This document shows positions 1-14,998 of a DNA stretch of 64,000 nt, piece by piece. Position numbers and translations under genes: made by a program. The DNA comes from Leifsonia sp. AG29 (GTDB lineage: Bacteria; Actinomycetota; Actinomycetes; Actinomycetales; Microbacteriaceae), in assembly GCF_009765225.1 (NCBI RefSeq), contig NZ_VMSF01000001.1, forward strand, positions 2,542,001 through 2,606,000, read 5' to 3'. A model generated the notes under the pieces. The model was not told the DNA's origin. It did not search any database and worked only from the letters and a program-made list of their open reading frames with translations. How positions within the stretch are numbered: position 1 is the stretch's first letter; each line of letters begins with the position of its first letter.

Positions 1-1751
1 CCCTGGGGGTCGTGAGCCTTCTCGAAGGCCGCAGAGCGCGTGATGACCCCGGTGTCGACGAGGTCGGCGAGGTGCTGGTCCATGGTGTGCATGCCGAGGT
101 CGCGACCGGCTTGCATCATCGAGCCGATCTGATACGTCTTGCCCTCGCGGATCAGGTTCGCGATGGCGGGCGTCGTCAGCATGACCTCCGTGGCGACCAC
201 TCGGCCGCGGCCGGAGGCGCGCTTCACCAGCGTCTGGCAGATGACCCCCTGGAGGGTCGCAGCGAGCTGTGCGCGCACCTGCTGCTGCTGGTGCGGCGGG
301 AACACGTCGATGACACGGTCGATCGTCTGAGGGGCGTCCTGGGTGTGCAGGGTCGCGAAGACGAGGTGGCCGGTCTCGGCGGCGGTGAGCGCGACCGAGA
401 TCGTCTCGAGGTCTCGGAGCTCGCCGATGAGGATCACGTCCGGGTCCTGGCGGAGCACGTGCTTCAGCGCGTTGTTGAAGCTGTGGGTATCGTGGCCCAC
501 CTCGCGCTGATTGACCAGCGCCTTCTTGTGGGTGTGCATGAACTCGATGGGGTCCTCGACCGTCACGATGTGGTCGGCCCGGGTCGAGTTGACGAGGTCG
601 ATGAGCGCGGCGAGAGTGGTCGACTTGCCGCTACCGGTCGGGCCGGTCACGAGGACGAGACCGCGCGGCAGCTGCGAGAGTTTCGCTACGCTCGTCGGAA
701 CTCCGAGCTCGTCGAGACCCTTGATCTCGGTCGGGATGAGACGGAACGCTGCACCGACCGAACCGCGCTGCTGGTAGATGTTCACGCGGAAACGGGAGTT
801 CGCCGAGATCGTGAAGGCGAAGTCCAGCTCGAGTTCGCGCTCGAACGTCGACCGCTGGCGGTCGTCGAGGAGGCTGAACAGCGCCTCCTTCGTCCGCTCG
901 TGCCCCCACGGCTGCGCCGACCCGGCGGGCGTGAGGGCGCCGTCGATGCGGACCATCGGCGCGGCGCCGACGGTCACATGCAGGTCGGAGGCGCGGAGCG
1001 ACACGACGGCTCGGAGAGCGGCGACCAGCTCCATGTCCGCGGCTGCGAGTGCCTCCCTCTCAGCAGGCGTCAGGGTGTGCAGGTCGTCGGTTTCGTCGAG
1101 CACAGCCGTCGGGGTGGCGACCGCGGGCGGATTCGTTGCGGGCTGCGCAGGGAACGGAACGGGCGCACCGACGGGCGCGGGCATCGAGAGGGGGACGCCG
1201 ACGGGCGCGGTGGCTTCCGATGCCGGCGGAGCGTACGAGACGGGGGCCGCGGTCGGCGGATCGAACGAAACGGGGACTGCGGTCGGCGGATCGAACGAAA
1301 CGGGAGCGGCCATCGGAGGGTCGAACGAGACCGGCGCGGCCGTCGGAGGGGCGTACGCCACGGGCTCAGCAACGGGCACGTCGAACGGAACGGGCGCAGC
1401 GGCCGGCGACTCGGGCGCGGCGCTCGGCGCAGCCGCGACGGGCTCGTAGGGGGGAGCAGGCGCGATCGGCGGTGCCGTCTGCGTCTCCTCGACCGCCCAC
1501 GCCGGCATCGGCGGCGGCGCTGACTCCTCGCTCTGCTCGGTCGCGCCTCCCCGCAGCGAGTCGAACACCGAGGCCGGCTGCTGCGACGAGAGGAACGTCG
1601 ACGGCTGCGGGACGGGGTAGGCGTCAACCGGCCCCGAGACAGGTCGCGCCCAGCCCGGTGCCTCCGGTGGCGTGACCGGGATCTCGTAGACCGGTCGACT
1701 CTCGCCGCCGTTCCGTCCCGGCCACCCGTCGTTCAGCGCATCCGATGCCAT
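1..1751 (-). CDS. pilT: Type IV pilus retraction ATPase PilT with long proline-rich N-terminal extension (3' end outside window)
   Basis: Hexameric cytoplasmic ATPase that drives pilus retraction. The first ~225 residues are low-complexity Pro/Ala/Val/Ser sequence. The PilT core follows: Walker A GPTGSGKST at residues 370-378, a Walker B/Asp region DVILIGELRD, the His-box TGHLVFATLHTQDA, and the PilT-type C-terminal motif AIANLIREGK. In ordinary PilT proteins Walker A lies near residue 130, so about 240 residues are added in front. A 30-bp tandem repeat (1231-1410) encodes copies of an APVSFDPPT-like unit in this extension. The ATG at 1751 is preceded by AGGAGAGG about 6 nt upstream. The gene follows pilB by 12 nt, so the two are probably co-transcribed. 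The C-terminus lies beyond base 1. PilT rather than PilU is inferred from the motif set; confidence in the family is high. Confidence 0.93.
   Translation of the reverse strand, partial: MASDALNDGWPGRNGGESRPVYEIPVTPPEAPGWARPVSGPVDAYPVPQPSTFLSSQQPASVFDSLRGGATEQSEESAPPPMPAWAVEETQTAPPIAPAPPYEPVAAAPSAAPESPAAAPVPFDVPVAEPVAYAPPTAAPVSFDPPMAAPVSFDPPTAVPVSFDPPTAAPVSYAPPASEATAPVGVPLSMPAPVGAPVPFPAQPATNPPAVATPTAVLDETDDLHTLTPAEREALAAADMELVAALRAVVSLRASDLHVTVGAAPMVRIDGALTPAGSAQPWGHERTKEALFSLLDDRQRSTFERELELDFAFTISANSRFRVNIYQQRGSVGAAFRLIPTEIKGLDELGVPTSVAKLSQLPRGLVLVTGPTGSGKSTTLAALIDLVNSTRADHIVTVEDPIEFMHTHKKALVNQREVGHDTHSFNNALKHVLRQDPDVILIGELRDLETISVALTAAETGHLVFATLHTQDAPQTIDRVIDVFPPHQQQQVRAQLAATLQGVICQTLVKRASGRGRVVATEVMLTTPAIANLIREGKTYQIGSMMQAGRDLGMHTMDQHLADLVDTGVITRSAAFEKAHDPQ
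1231..1410. repeat. 30-bp tandem repeat inside pilT
   Basis: Six consecutive 30-bp units, four well conserved (1231-1350) and two degenerate (1351-1410). They encode decapeptides of the form AAPVSFDPPT in the N-terminal extension of PilT. The period is a multiple of three, so copy-number changes would keep the frame. Confidence 0.8.
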
Positions 1752-1763
1752 GTGATTCCTCTC

Positions 1764-3437
1764 CTAAGCGACCACTCGAAGGATCTCGTCGACCGAGGTC
1801 TGTCCGAGCCGGACCTTCTCCCACCCGTCCTCACGGAGGGTCAGCATTCCCTGCTCGCGTGCCATGCGCCCGATCTCGGCGCTGGAGGCGCGCTCCACCG
1901 TGAGCCGCTCGATCTCCTCCGTCACCGCCATGACCTCGTGGACGGCGAGCCGGCCGCGGTATCCCGTGTTCGAGCACGCGGTGCACCCGACGGGGCCGTA
2001 GACGACCGGCGGCTCAATCTCGGGCGACACCGGGAAGCGGAGGCGGCGCAGGTCGTCGACCTCGTACGCGATCGGCTGCTTGCAGCGCTCGCACAACCGG
2101 CGCGCGAGTCGCTGAGCGACGACGCAGTCGAGTGCCGAGCCGACGAGGAACGGTTCGATGTCCATCTCGGTGAGGCGAGTCACAGCGCTGGGGGCGTCGT
2201 TCGTGTGGAGCGTGGAGAGCACGAGGTGACCGGTCAGCGAGGCCTCGATCGCGATCTGGGCGGTCTCGTGATCGCGGATCTCGCCGAGCAGGACCACGTC
2301 GGGGTCGCTGCGGAGGATGCTCCGGAGGGCGCTGGCGAAGGTGAGCCCGGCCTTCGGGTTCACCTGCACCTGGTTGATGCCGGGCATGCGGTACTCCACC
2401 GGGTCCTCGACCGTGATCACGTTGATCTCCGGTCGGGATACCGCGTTCAGCGTCGTGTAGAGGGTGGTCGACTTGCCCGAACCTGTCGGTCCGGTGACGA
2501 GGATCATCCCGTACGGCTTGGAGTACGCGGTCTTGAACGTCTCGAGGTTGCGTTCCAGGAGGTTCAGGTCGGTGAGCGTCAGCGACGTGTTGGTGTTGTC
2601 GAGGATTCGCATGACGACCTTCTCGCCCCACACCGTCGGGAGGGTCGCGACGCGCAGGTCGATCTGACGGCCGCCGTGGGAGACCGACATTCGGCCGTCC
2701 TGGGGCTTCCGCCGTTCGGCGATGTCGATGTCGCTCATGATCTTGAGCCGGGAGATGACGCCGTTCTGCACCGACTTGGGGGCGCTCTGCATCTCGTGCA
2801 GCACACCGTCGATCCGGTACCGGACACGGAGGCTGTGCTCGCCGGGCTCGATGTGGATGTCGGAGGCGCGGTCCTGGATGGCCTGGCTGACGATGAGGTT
2901 GACGAATCGGACGATGGGCGCCTCGTCGTCGGCGGGGTCATCCGCGACAGCCGCAGCGCCGATGTCGTCGGGGCCGGCCTCGTCCTCCAGGGTGGTCGTG
3001 AGGTCGTTCAGCTCGTCGTCCGCTCGGATGTACCGGTCGATGGCGGCCGCGAGGTCGTCCTCTTCGGCGACGACGGCGACGACGGGCATGCGGGCCGCCG
3101 CGCGCACGTCGTCGATGGCGAGCACGTCCCCCGCGTCGCGCATCGCGAGGACCAGGGCGCCCTCGGCGAAGGAGATCGGCAGGACTGTGTGCCTCCGGCA
3201 GACGGCGCCGTTCACGAGGGCCACGGCCGAGCGGTCCACCGGGTAGTCGACGAGTTCGACGAACGGCACCCCCGCCTGAGCAGCTCGGGCCTTCGCGACC
3301 TGCGTGCTGCTGATCGCTCCGCGTTCGATCAATTCGCGGACCACGCTCTCGTCATTGGGCGCGGCGGAACTCACCTCGTCGAGGTATTCGATCGGCAGAT
3401 GGCCGTGCAAAATAAGGATCTCGGTCATGGACGCCAT
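1764..3437 (-). CDS. pilB: Type IV pilus assembly (extension) ATPase PilB / GspE family
   Basis: Secretion ATPase that powers pilus polymerisation, 557 aa, the usual length for the family. An N-terminal MshEN-type region covers about residues 20-150. The ATPase core has Walker A GPTGSGKST at 316-324, Walker B DVVLLGEIRD and a His-box HLVLSTLHTND. The four zinc-binding cysteines typical of PilB/GspE are present at about C449, C452, C485 and C488. The first ATG (3437) is chosen over the ATG three codons later because GGGAGG lies 5 nt before it. pilT follows 12 nt downstream. No pilin, pilC or pilM-like genes are visible in the window; the locus probably continues to the left of base 1. Confidence 0.95.
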   Translation of the reverse strand: MASMTEILILHGHLPIEYLDEVSSAAPNDESVVRELIERGAISSTQVAKARAAQAGVPFVELVDYPVDRSAVALVNGAVCRRHTVLPISFAEGALVLAMRDAGDVLAIDDVRAAARMPVVAVVAEEDDLAAAIDRYIRADDELNDLTTTLEDEAGPDDIGAAAVADDPADDEAPIVRFVNLIVSQAIQDRASDIHIEPGEHSLRVRYRIDGVLHEMQSAPKSVQNGVISRLKIMSDIDIAERRKPQDGRMSVSHGGRQIDLRVATLPTVWGEKVVMRILDNTNTSLTLTDLNLLERNLETFKTAYSKPYGMILVTGPTGSGKSTTLYTTLNAVSRPEINVITVEDPVEYRMPGINQVQVNPKAGLTFASALRSILRSDPDVVLLGEIRDHETAQIAIEASLTGHLVLSTLHTNDAPSAVTRLTEMDIEPFLVGSALDCVVAQRLARRLCERCKQPIAYEVDDLRRLRFPVSPEIEPPVVYGPVGCTACSNTGYRGRLAVHEVMAVTEEIERLTVERASSAEIGRMAREQGMLTLREDGWEKVRLGQTSVDEILRVVA

Positions 3438-3545
3438 GGCGACCTCCCAACGACGAACGCTGCCGACCGGGTCGGGTGTGCCGGCAGACCCGACCGGTCC
3501 GGGGCGAGACTCCCGAGCCGGGTAGGCGTTGCAACCCTAATGACA
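3438..3545 (-). promoter_or_regulatory. pilB leader: -10-like site and strong inverted repeat
   Basis: Upstream of pilB the minus strand has a -10-like TAGGGT (3534-3539), an 8-bp palindrome GTTGCAAC (3528-3535) and a stem-loop at 3465-3499. The stem-loop arms match over 12 bp with one bulged base, around an 11-nt loop. The leader would be roughly 90 nt long. I recognise no known riboswitch class, and no clear -35 is visible. Confidence 0.35.
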
Positions 3546-3616
3546 GCGGGAGGGGCGGCGACAGTCCCGCGAGAGGGTGCCCCACTTGCGGGGGGCAAGC
3601 GTGCGCCTCCCGCTTG

Positions 3617-3847
3617 TCAATGGCGGCGGAGGTCGCCCCTCCTGCTCGCGAGCACCACGAGCACCGCGGCGACAGCGGCGCACCCCATGGTCGCCAGCCA
3701 GTAGGGCAACGTTCCGGCGGCGTGGCCGGTCGCGGCCTGGACGATGCCCGTGAGGAAACTGCCGACGGCGACGACGAGGAGCACCGCAGCGGCGCCGACC
3801 ATCACGCGGCCGGCCGCGTCGGTGTACTCGAGGAGGTTGCGCCACAC
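3617..3847 (-). CDS. Small two-helix membrane protein, unknown function
   Basis: Encodes 76 aa with two hydrophobic segments (about residues 14-38 and 48-66) separated by a short polar loop, and an Arg-rich C-terminal end (RRGDLRRH), suggesting a small inner-membrane protein. I do not recognise a family. The GTG start has GGAGG only 1 nt upstream, too close for normal initiation. However, AACAAT lies 6 nt before it, a spacing seen at several apparently leaderless genes in this window, so the start is plausible but unproven. It lies between the pil genes and the lipoprotein pair, on the same strand as both. A relationship to the hydrolase/lipoprotein cassette is possible but not shown. Confidence 0.55.
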   Translation of the reverse strand: MWRNLLEYTDAAGRVMVGAAAVLLVVAVGSFLTGIVQAATGHAAGTLPYWLATMGCAAVAAVLVVLASRRGDLRRH

Positions 3848-3933
3848 GCCTCCATTGTTCCAGACCCACGACGCGCAGGACGGCGGGGAGGACGACAGCC
3901 CGCACCCAATGCCCGGGACCTAGCGCGCAGCCG

Positions 3934-4509
3934 TCACCAGTTCTTGGGCAGTCGCGGGTCGTCGGGGTCGATCGGAGCGCACTGACTGTCCCCGACGAAG
4001 TCGGCGAGATTTTCACCGATGGTGAACTGGATCCCGAAACCGTCCGCGCGAAGCCCCGTCAGATAGGGCGGGTAAGAGACGACCTTCCTGGGCGGGAAGA
4101 TGTGGTTGTCTTCCACCACCTTCGTCGGATAGCCGCGCTCCGTCCACAACTGCGCTACCCGTTCCGCCGTTTCCTTTGGACTGAACTTCGTCGGACCGTA
4201 GTACACATTGAAGATGTTCCAACTCTCGGACGGGGTGCCGTCGGCGTAGTCACCGCACCCGAACCCCCACTCCGCTTCGGCTCGATTCGGCCAGGTGTCC
4301 GCGACCAGGGCGGTCGCCTCGTCATACAGCCTCTGAATCTCCTGCCGGACCGCAGCGCGGTCGGCTCTGTCCTGGTCTTCCACCTGCTGAATCTCCTTCG
4401 CGGTCTTCGGTTGATGCGCGCACCCCGTCAGAGCAACGGTTGTGAGCAGAGCAGCAAGCGCTACTGTGCGCACCACAACACCGGGCCGGCACGCGGCCGA
4501 GATGATCAT
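3934..4509 (-). CDS. Lipoprotein, paralogue 2 of a tandem pair
   Basis: 191-aa secreted lipoprotein. It has a signal peptide with lipobox LTGC (lipidated Cys30), then a charged helix (about 35-60), then a mixed domain containing CGDYADGTPSESWNI and a C-terminal DDPRLPKNW. It is a close paralogue of the gene just upstream (4548-5123), identical over most of the mature domain by eye. The ATG at 4509 is chosen over upstream in-frame codons because GGAGAAGG sits 6 nt before it and the signal peptide then begins correctly. The mature domain resembles small actinobacterial lipoproteins such as LppA in its layout (helix followed by a beta-rich cystatin/NTF2-like region), but that is an inference. 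Its position downstream of a putative secreted hydrolase suggests an immunity or chaperone role. Confidence 0.85.
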   Translation of the reverse strand: MIISAACRPGVVVRTVALAALLTTVALTGCAHQPKTAKEIQQVEDQDRADRAAVRQEIQRLYDEATALVADTWPNRAEAEWGFGCGDYADGTPSESWNIFNVYYGPTKFSPKETAERVAQLWTERGYPTKVVEDNHIFPPRKVVSYPPYLTGLRADGFGIQFTIGENLADFVGDSQCAPIDPDDPRLPKNW

Positions 4510-4547
4510 GAGGGTCCTTCTCCGCTCAGGGTTGTGGGCCGAACGGC

Positions 4548-5123
4548 TCACCAGTTCTTGGGCAGTAGCGGGTCGTCGGGGTCGATAGGAGCACACTGGC
4601 TGTTCCCGACGAAGTCGGCATAGTTTTCACCGATGGTGAACTCGATCCCGAAACCGTCCTTGCGAACCCCGGTCAGATACGGCGGGTAGGACACGACCTT
4701 CCTGGGCGGGAAGATCCTGTTGTCCTCGACCACCCTCGTCGGGAACCCGCGCTCGGTCCACAACTGCGCAACTCGCTCCGCCGTCTCCTCCGGACCGGAT
4801 TTTGTCGGGCCCTTGTACTGATTCGCAATGTTCCAGCTCTCGGACGGGGTGCCATCGGCGTAGTCGCCGCACCCGGTCCCCCACTCCTCTTCCGGCGCGG
4901 TCGGCCAGGTGTCCGCGACCAACGCCGTCGCCTCGTCGTAGAGCCGCTGGATTTCCTGCCGAACTTCTGCACGTTCGGCTCTGTCCTGGTCTTCCACCTG
5001 CGTGATCTCCCTCGCGGACTTCGGTAGCTGCGCGCACCCCGACAGGGCGGCGACGATCAGCAGCGCCGTGAGACCTACCTCACGCAGCACCAGGCGGGAG
5101 GTGCACACTGCTCGGGGGGTCAT
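4548..5123 (-). CDS. Lipoprotein, paralogue 1 of a tandem pair, coupled to the LXG-like hydrolase
   Basis: 191-aa lipoprotein with lipobox LSGC (Cys30). Its domain is the same as in the following gene: a helix EVRQEIQRLYDEATALVADTW, the motif CGDYADGTPSESWNI, and a second conserved cysteine near the C-terminus (NSQCAPIDPDD). The ATG overlaps the stop codon of the upstream hydrolase gene (ATGA at 5120-5123), so translation is probably coupled. GGAGCAAG lies 3 nt before the start. The mature protein should be anchored on the outer face of the membrane. Coupling and duplication are seen directly; an immunity function is inferred by analogy with lipase effectors that are neutralised by lipoproteins. 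Confidence 0.88.
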   Translation of the reverse strand: MTPRAVCTSRLVLREVGLTALLIVAALSGCAQLPKSAREITQVEDQDRAERAEVRQEIQRLYDEATALVADTWPTAPEEEWGTGCGDYADGTPSESWNIANQYKGPTKSGPEETAERVAQLWTERGFPTRVVEDNRIFPPRKVVSYPPYLTGVRKDGFGIEFTIGENYADFVGNSQCAPIDPDDPLLPKNW

Positions 5124-7102
5124 CGTCTTGCTCCGCTCGGGGTTGGTCTGGTCTGGGGCTCCGGGTTCGGCACTGGCAACCGCTCGTGCGGTGCGCCCCA
5201 GACCGGAATCTCCTGGCCGCGCCCCATGGTCGCCATTGCTGTGGCGTACTGAGCGGACGTGCGGTTGTCGAGATAACTGAAGGCTTCAGAAGAGCTCGGG
5301 CTATCGCCGAACGGGCCGTGCTGAGTGATTCCCTTCAGGTCGAGACCATCCAGTGACGTGTCCTCTGCGCTGAATGTGTGCGCGCCGAAGCTGGGCCAAG
5401 TGGGGTCGGTGCGCCCAGAAGCGAACTGCCCGATCCCGGCCCATTCGTCCCGGGTACCCTGGGCCGCGTACACCTCGCCGCCCGGCACGTGCAACGCCGC
5501 TGCTGTCGGAGTTCTCCCGGCCACCCCCGCTGATCCGAGGAGCACAAGGTGCCCCGCCGTGACGCCCTTCTCTCTCAAGGCGAGCGTGGCGACGTTAGTG
5601 CCATACGAGTGCGCCACGACAGAGAGTCCCGCCGCCTTCGCGGGCCAGCCTTTGACCGCGGTCAAACCACGCAGGGTGTTTCCGAGGCGTACCGCCCCTG
5701 CTTTCGCAAGGTCGTCGTGCGCGACCCCCCACACGTCCGCGCTCCCGGGAGGGTCGTAGTCTAGCCACGACAGCACTGCGATCTCGTTTGGATCGACCCC
5801 GGACGCCTTCCTTTGTTGCTGCCTCATATCCCGCGCAGCGTTGCCGTACCGCCCAATATCGTTCGCGGTGGTCCCCATTCCAGGCACCAAGACACAGATG
5901 TGCTCTGCGGCTTCAAGGAGCCCGGTGCTGATGGCGACCTTGGTGCGTTCGCCGGGTTGATAGACATACAACTCGCGCGGCGGGGCGCCGGTCGGACCCC
6001 GGCCGTAGGCCCTGTCGATTCGGACGAGCGTGTCCGCCAGCTTCTGCGCCTCCGCGAGACGATTCAGGGCCAGCCGCTGGACCCCCTCGAACGGCGATGC
6101 GAGCTCCGGGTCCGCCTTGGCGTTCGCGAGCCGCTTCTTCGCGTCGGCGAGATCAGTGACCAAGCACGCCCGGTTCGCATCGGACCGAACTCGTGGGGGG
6201 ACTCCGTCGAGGTTGCCGACGAGCCTAGGAACCGCTTCGGCCCATTCCCTCCGCTGCGTCGCACTGAGCTTTTTCCACCACGCAGCCGTCTTCTTCGGCG
6301 CGGGCGGGTGGTCCCAGAATCTTCGGAGGAGTTCAGGGTGGGCTGCCAGCATCGTCTTCAGCTGCGACGGGGACGCGCCGTTCAGGAGCGACGACAGCTC
6401 GCCAGGAGTAGCTCTCGCCCAGTCTTTCGAAGAGCTCAGGCCTGCCAAGTAAACGAGAGCCTTCTTCCTCGCTGCTGGAGCACTGACCCCGGCGCCCGCG
6501 CCGAGTTGCCCCAGCAGAGCGACGGCCTCCTCGACGGCGGATCTCAACTTTGTCACGCGGTCTTGAAACAGTCCCCGCGTCCCGGCAGCGAAGGCCTGGA
6601 GCACCGTCAACCTGTCCTCCAAGTCCCGGACGTCGTTGTCCAGCTGATTCAGCACGAGTTCCAACTGAGTGTTCTTGATTCGCAGCGCGTCGCTCAAAGC
6701 CGGCACCGCGGCCAGGGAGTCTGCGGCGCGAGTGTTGACCTCGATCAGGCGTTCAGTGGCATCCCGCTGCCTCTTGGTCGCCATGAGCTGCGTCTTGAGC
6801 TCGTCCTCTTTCAGGACGCCATAGCGGCTGATCTTCGCGTCTTCCCTGGTGTACGTGTCGAGCTCACCCCGGATGGCGTCGACTTCGCCCTTCGCCCGGG
6901 CGATGCAGGGCAGGATGACCCTAGCGAACAACGCCTCGACGGCGGAATAGCCTTTGCCGGACAGCTCGCCTGTACCCAGACCGGCGAGAAGCCGCTTCGA
7001 CGCTCCCGCCAGCTCGTCGAGCACCGCGGATGCGGCGGCGACGTTGGCCGACAACGCGGACGTCATGGCGCTCGAGTCGTCCGAGTCGTAGATCAACCCC
7101 AC
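5120..7102 (-). CDS. LXG-like N-terminal domain fused to an alpha/beta-hydrolase (DUF1023-type lipase): putative secreted effector
   Basis: 660-aa protein. Residues 1-210 are helical and coiled-coil-rich. They begin MGLIYDSDDSS and contain LSGKGY at 47-52 followed by a hydrophobic helix, which resembles the L-x-G motif of LXG type VII secretion substrates. Residues ~430-620 form an alpha/beta-hydrolase: a strand ICVLVPGMGT, then the nucleophile elbow AHSYGT with Ser499, and later candidate Asp/His residues (GTRDEW, TQHGPFG). The elbow is A-x-S-x-G rather than the usual G-x-S-x-G. There is no signal peptide, as expected for a T7SS-like substrate. The GTG start at 7102 is supported by GGGAGG 6 nt upstream. 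The stop overlaps the next gene, a lipoprotein. Third-position GC looks lower by eye than in the flanking rpo and pil genes, hinting at transfer. An ordinary housekeeping esterase cannot be excluded. Confidence 0.85.
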   Translation of the reverse strand: MGLIYDSDDSSAMTSALSANVAAASAVLDELAGASKRLLAGLGTGELSGKGYSAVEALFARVILPCIARAKGEVDAIRGELDTYTREDAKISRYGVLKEDELKTQLMATKRQRDATERLIEVNTRAADSLAAVPALSDALRIKNTQLELVLNQLDNDVRDLEDRLTVLQAFAAGTRGLFQDRVTKLRSAVEEAVALLGQLGAGAGVSAPAARKKALVYLAGLSSSKDWARATPGELSSLLNGASPSQLKTMLAAHPELLRRFWDHPPAPKKTAAWWKKLSATQRREWAEAVPRLVGNLDGVPPRVRSDANRACLVTDLADAKKRLANAKADPELASPFEGVQRLALNRLAEAQKLADTLVRIDRAYGRGPTGAPPRELYVYQPGERTKVAISTGLLEAAEHICVLVPGMGTTANDIGRYGNAARDMRQQQRKASGVDPNEIAVLSWLDYDPPGSADVWGVAHDDLAKAGAVRLGNTLRGLTAVKGWPAKAAGLSVVAHSYGTNVATLALREKGVTAGHLVLLGSAGVAGRTPTAAALHVPGGEVYAAQGTRDEWAGIGQFASGRTDPTWPSFGAHTFSAEDTSLDGLDLKGITQHGPFGDSPSSSEAFSYLDNRTSAQYATAMATMGRGQEIPVWGAPHERLPVPNPEPQTRPTPSGARR

Positions 7103-7129
7103 GCTGTGCCTCCCGCCCCACTAACCCTT

Positions 7130-7185
7130 CCAAGCTTATATCTAGAACATCCGTACAACAATGTGTATTGCAGATTCCACTGGCG
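7130..7185 (-). promoter_or_regulatory. Candidate promoter of the LXG-like hydrolase/lipoprotein cassette
   Basis: A conspicuously AT-rich patch upstream of the GTG at 7102. The minus strand reads CATTGT, 17 nt, TATAAG, giving a good -10 and a poor -35 at normal spacing. It lies between the cassette and the rpoC terminator, so the cassette probably has its own transcription start. Confidence 0.35.
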
Positions 7186-7223
7186 ATCCCCCTGGACGAA
7201 AGCCGCCTCCCGGACACAACGAA

Positions 7224-7250
7224 GGCCCCCGGCGCAGTGCGCCGGGGGCC
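7224..7250 (-). terminator. rpoC transcription terminator hairpin
   Basis: Perfect 12-bp GC stem (GGCCCCCGGCGC and its complement) with a 3-nt loop, starting 15 nt after the rpoC stop codon. On the minus strand it is followed by TTCGTTGTG rather than a clean T-run, which is common for actinobacterial intrinsic terminators. Confidence 0.85.
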
Positions 7251-7265
7251 AAGTCGTGCGGGACC

Positions 7266-11141
<3,876 letters not shown>

Positions 11142-11189
11142 TGTTCCTTCTCTCCTATGGAAGATTCGTCAGTTGGTCTGGCTGCCGCG

Positions 11190-14687
<3,498 letters not shown>

Positions 14688-14998
14688 GGAAATAACCTCC
14701 GTGGGCCCCGGTCGGGCCAGTTACTGTCGGTCTTGTGTAGTTGTCATGGACGAGAACTCCCGGACGCATCGCGTCGACGCCGTATCTGACCCGTGATTTC
14801 TGGGCCCAGGCGCGCGCTGAGAGAGTCAGAGCCGACCGCAATATGAAGGCAGATGATTGACCGGGAGCGCAAAGAACAACTATATGTCAAATGGACGCGC
14901 CGTGTCCAGTCTTTTCTTGACCGGAGGCGCACCTCAGGTGTATAACCGCGAGCCCGCTGCCGCTATTCCGGCCGCACATCCCCGGAACGACGCGGATC
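14688..14998 (-). promoter_or_regulatory. rpoB promoter and ~190-nt leader
   Basis: 311-bp intergenic stretch without a gene. On the minus strand a -10 TATAGT (14879-14884) lies 18 nt after TGGACA (14903-14908), the best promoter match in the region. Transcription would start near 14872, giving a leader of about 185 nt before the TTG of rpoB. A second, weaker -10-like TATACA occurs at 14939-14944 without a convincing -35. I see no attenuator or ribosomal-protein-type leader. Confidence 0.5.

Noticed and set aside
12-1523. Plus-strand open frame over pilT
   Set aside because: Antisense of a recognisable PilT ATPase; composition is Arg/Gly/Asp-biased with no motif.
14688-14998. Ribosomal-protein leader or riboswitch before rpoB
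   Set aside because: No conserved structure recognised; only a promoter and plain leader can be supported.
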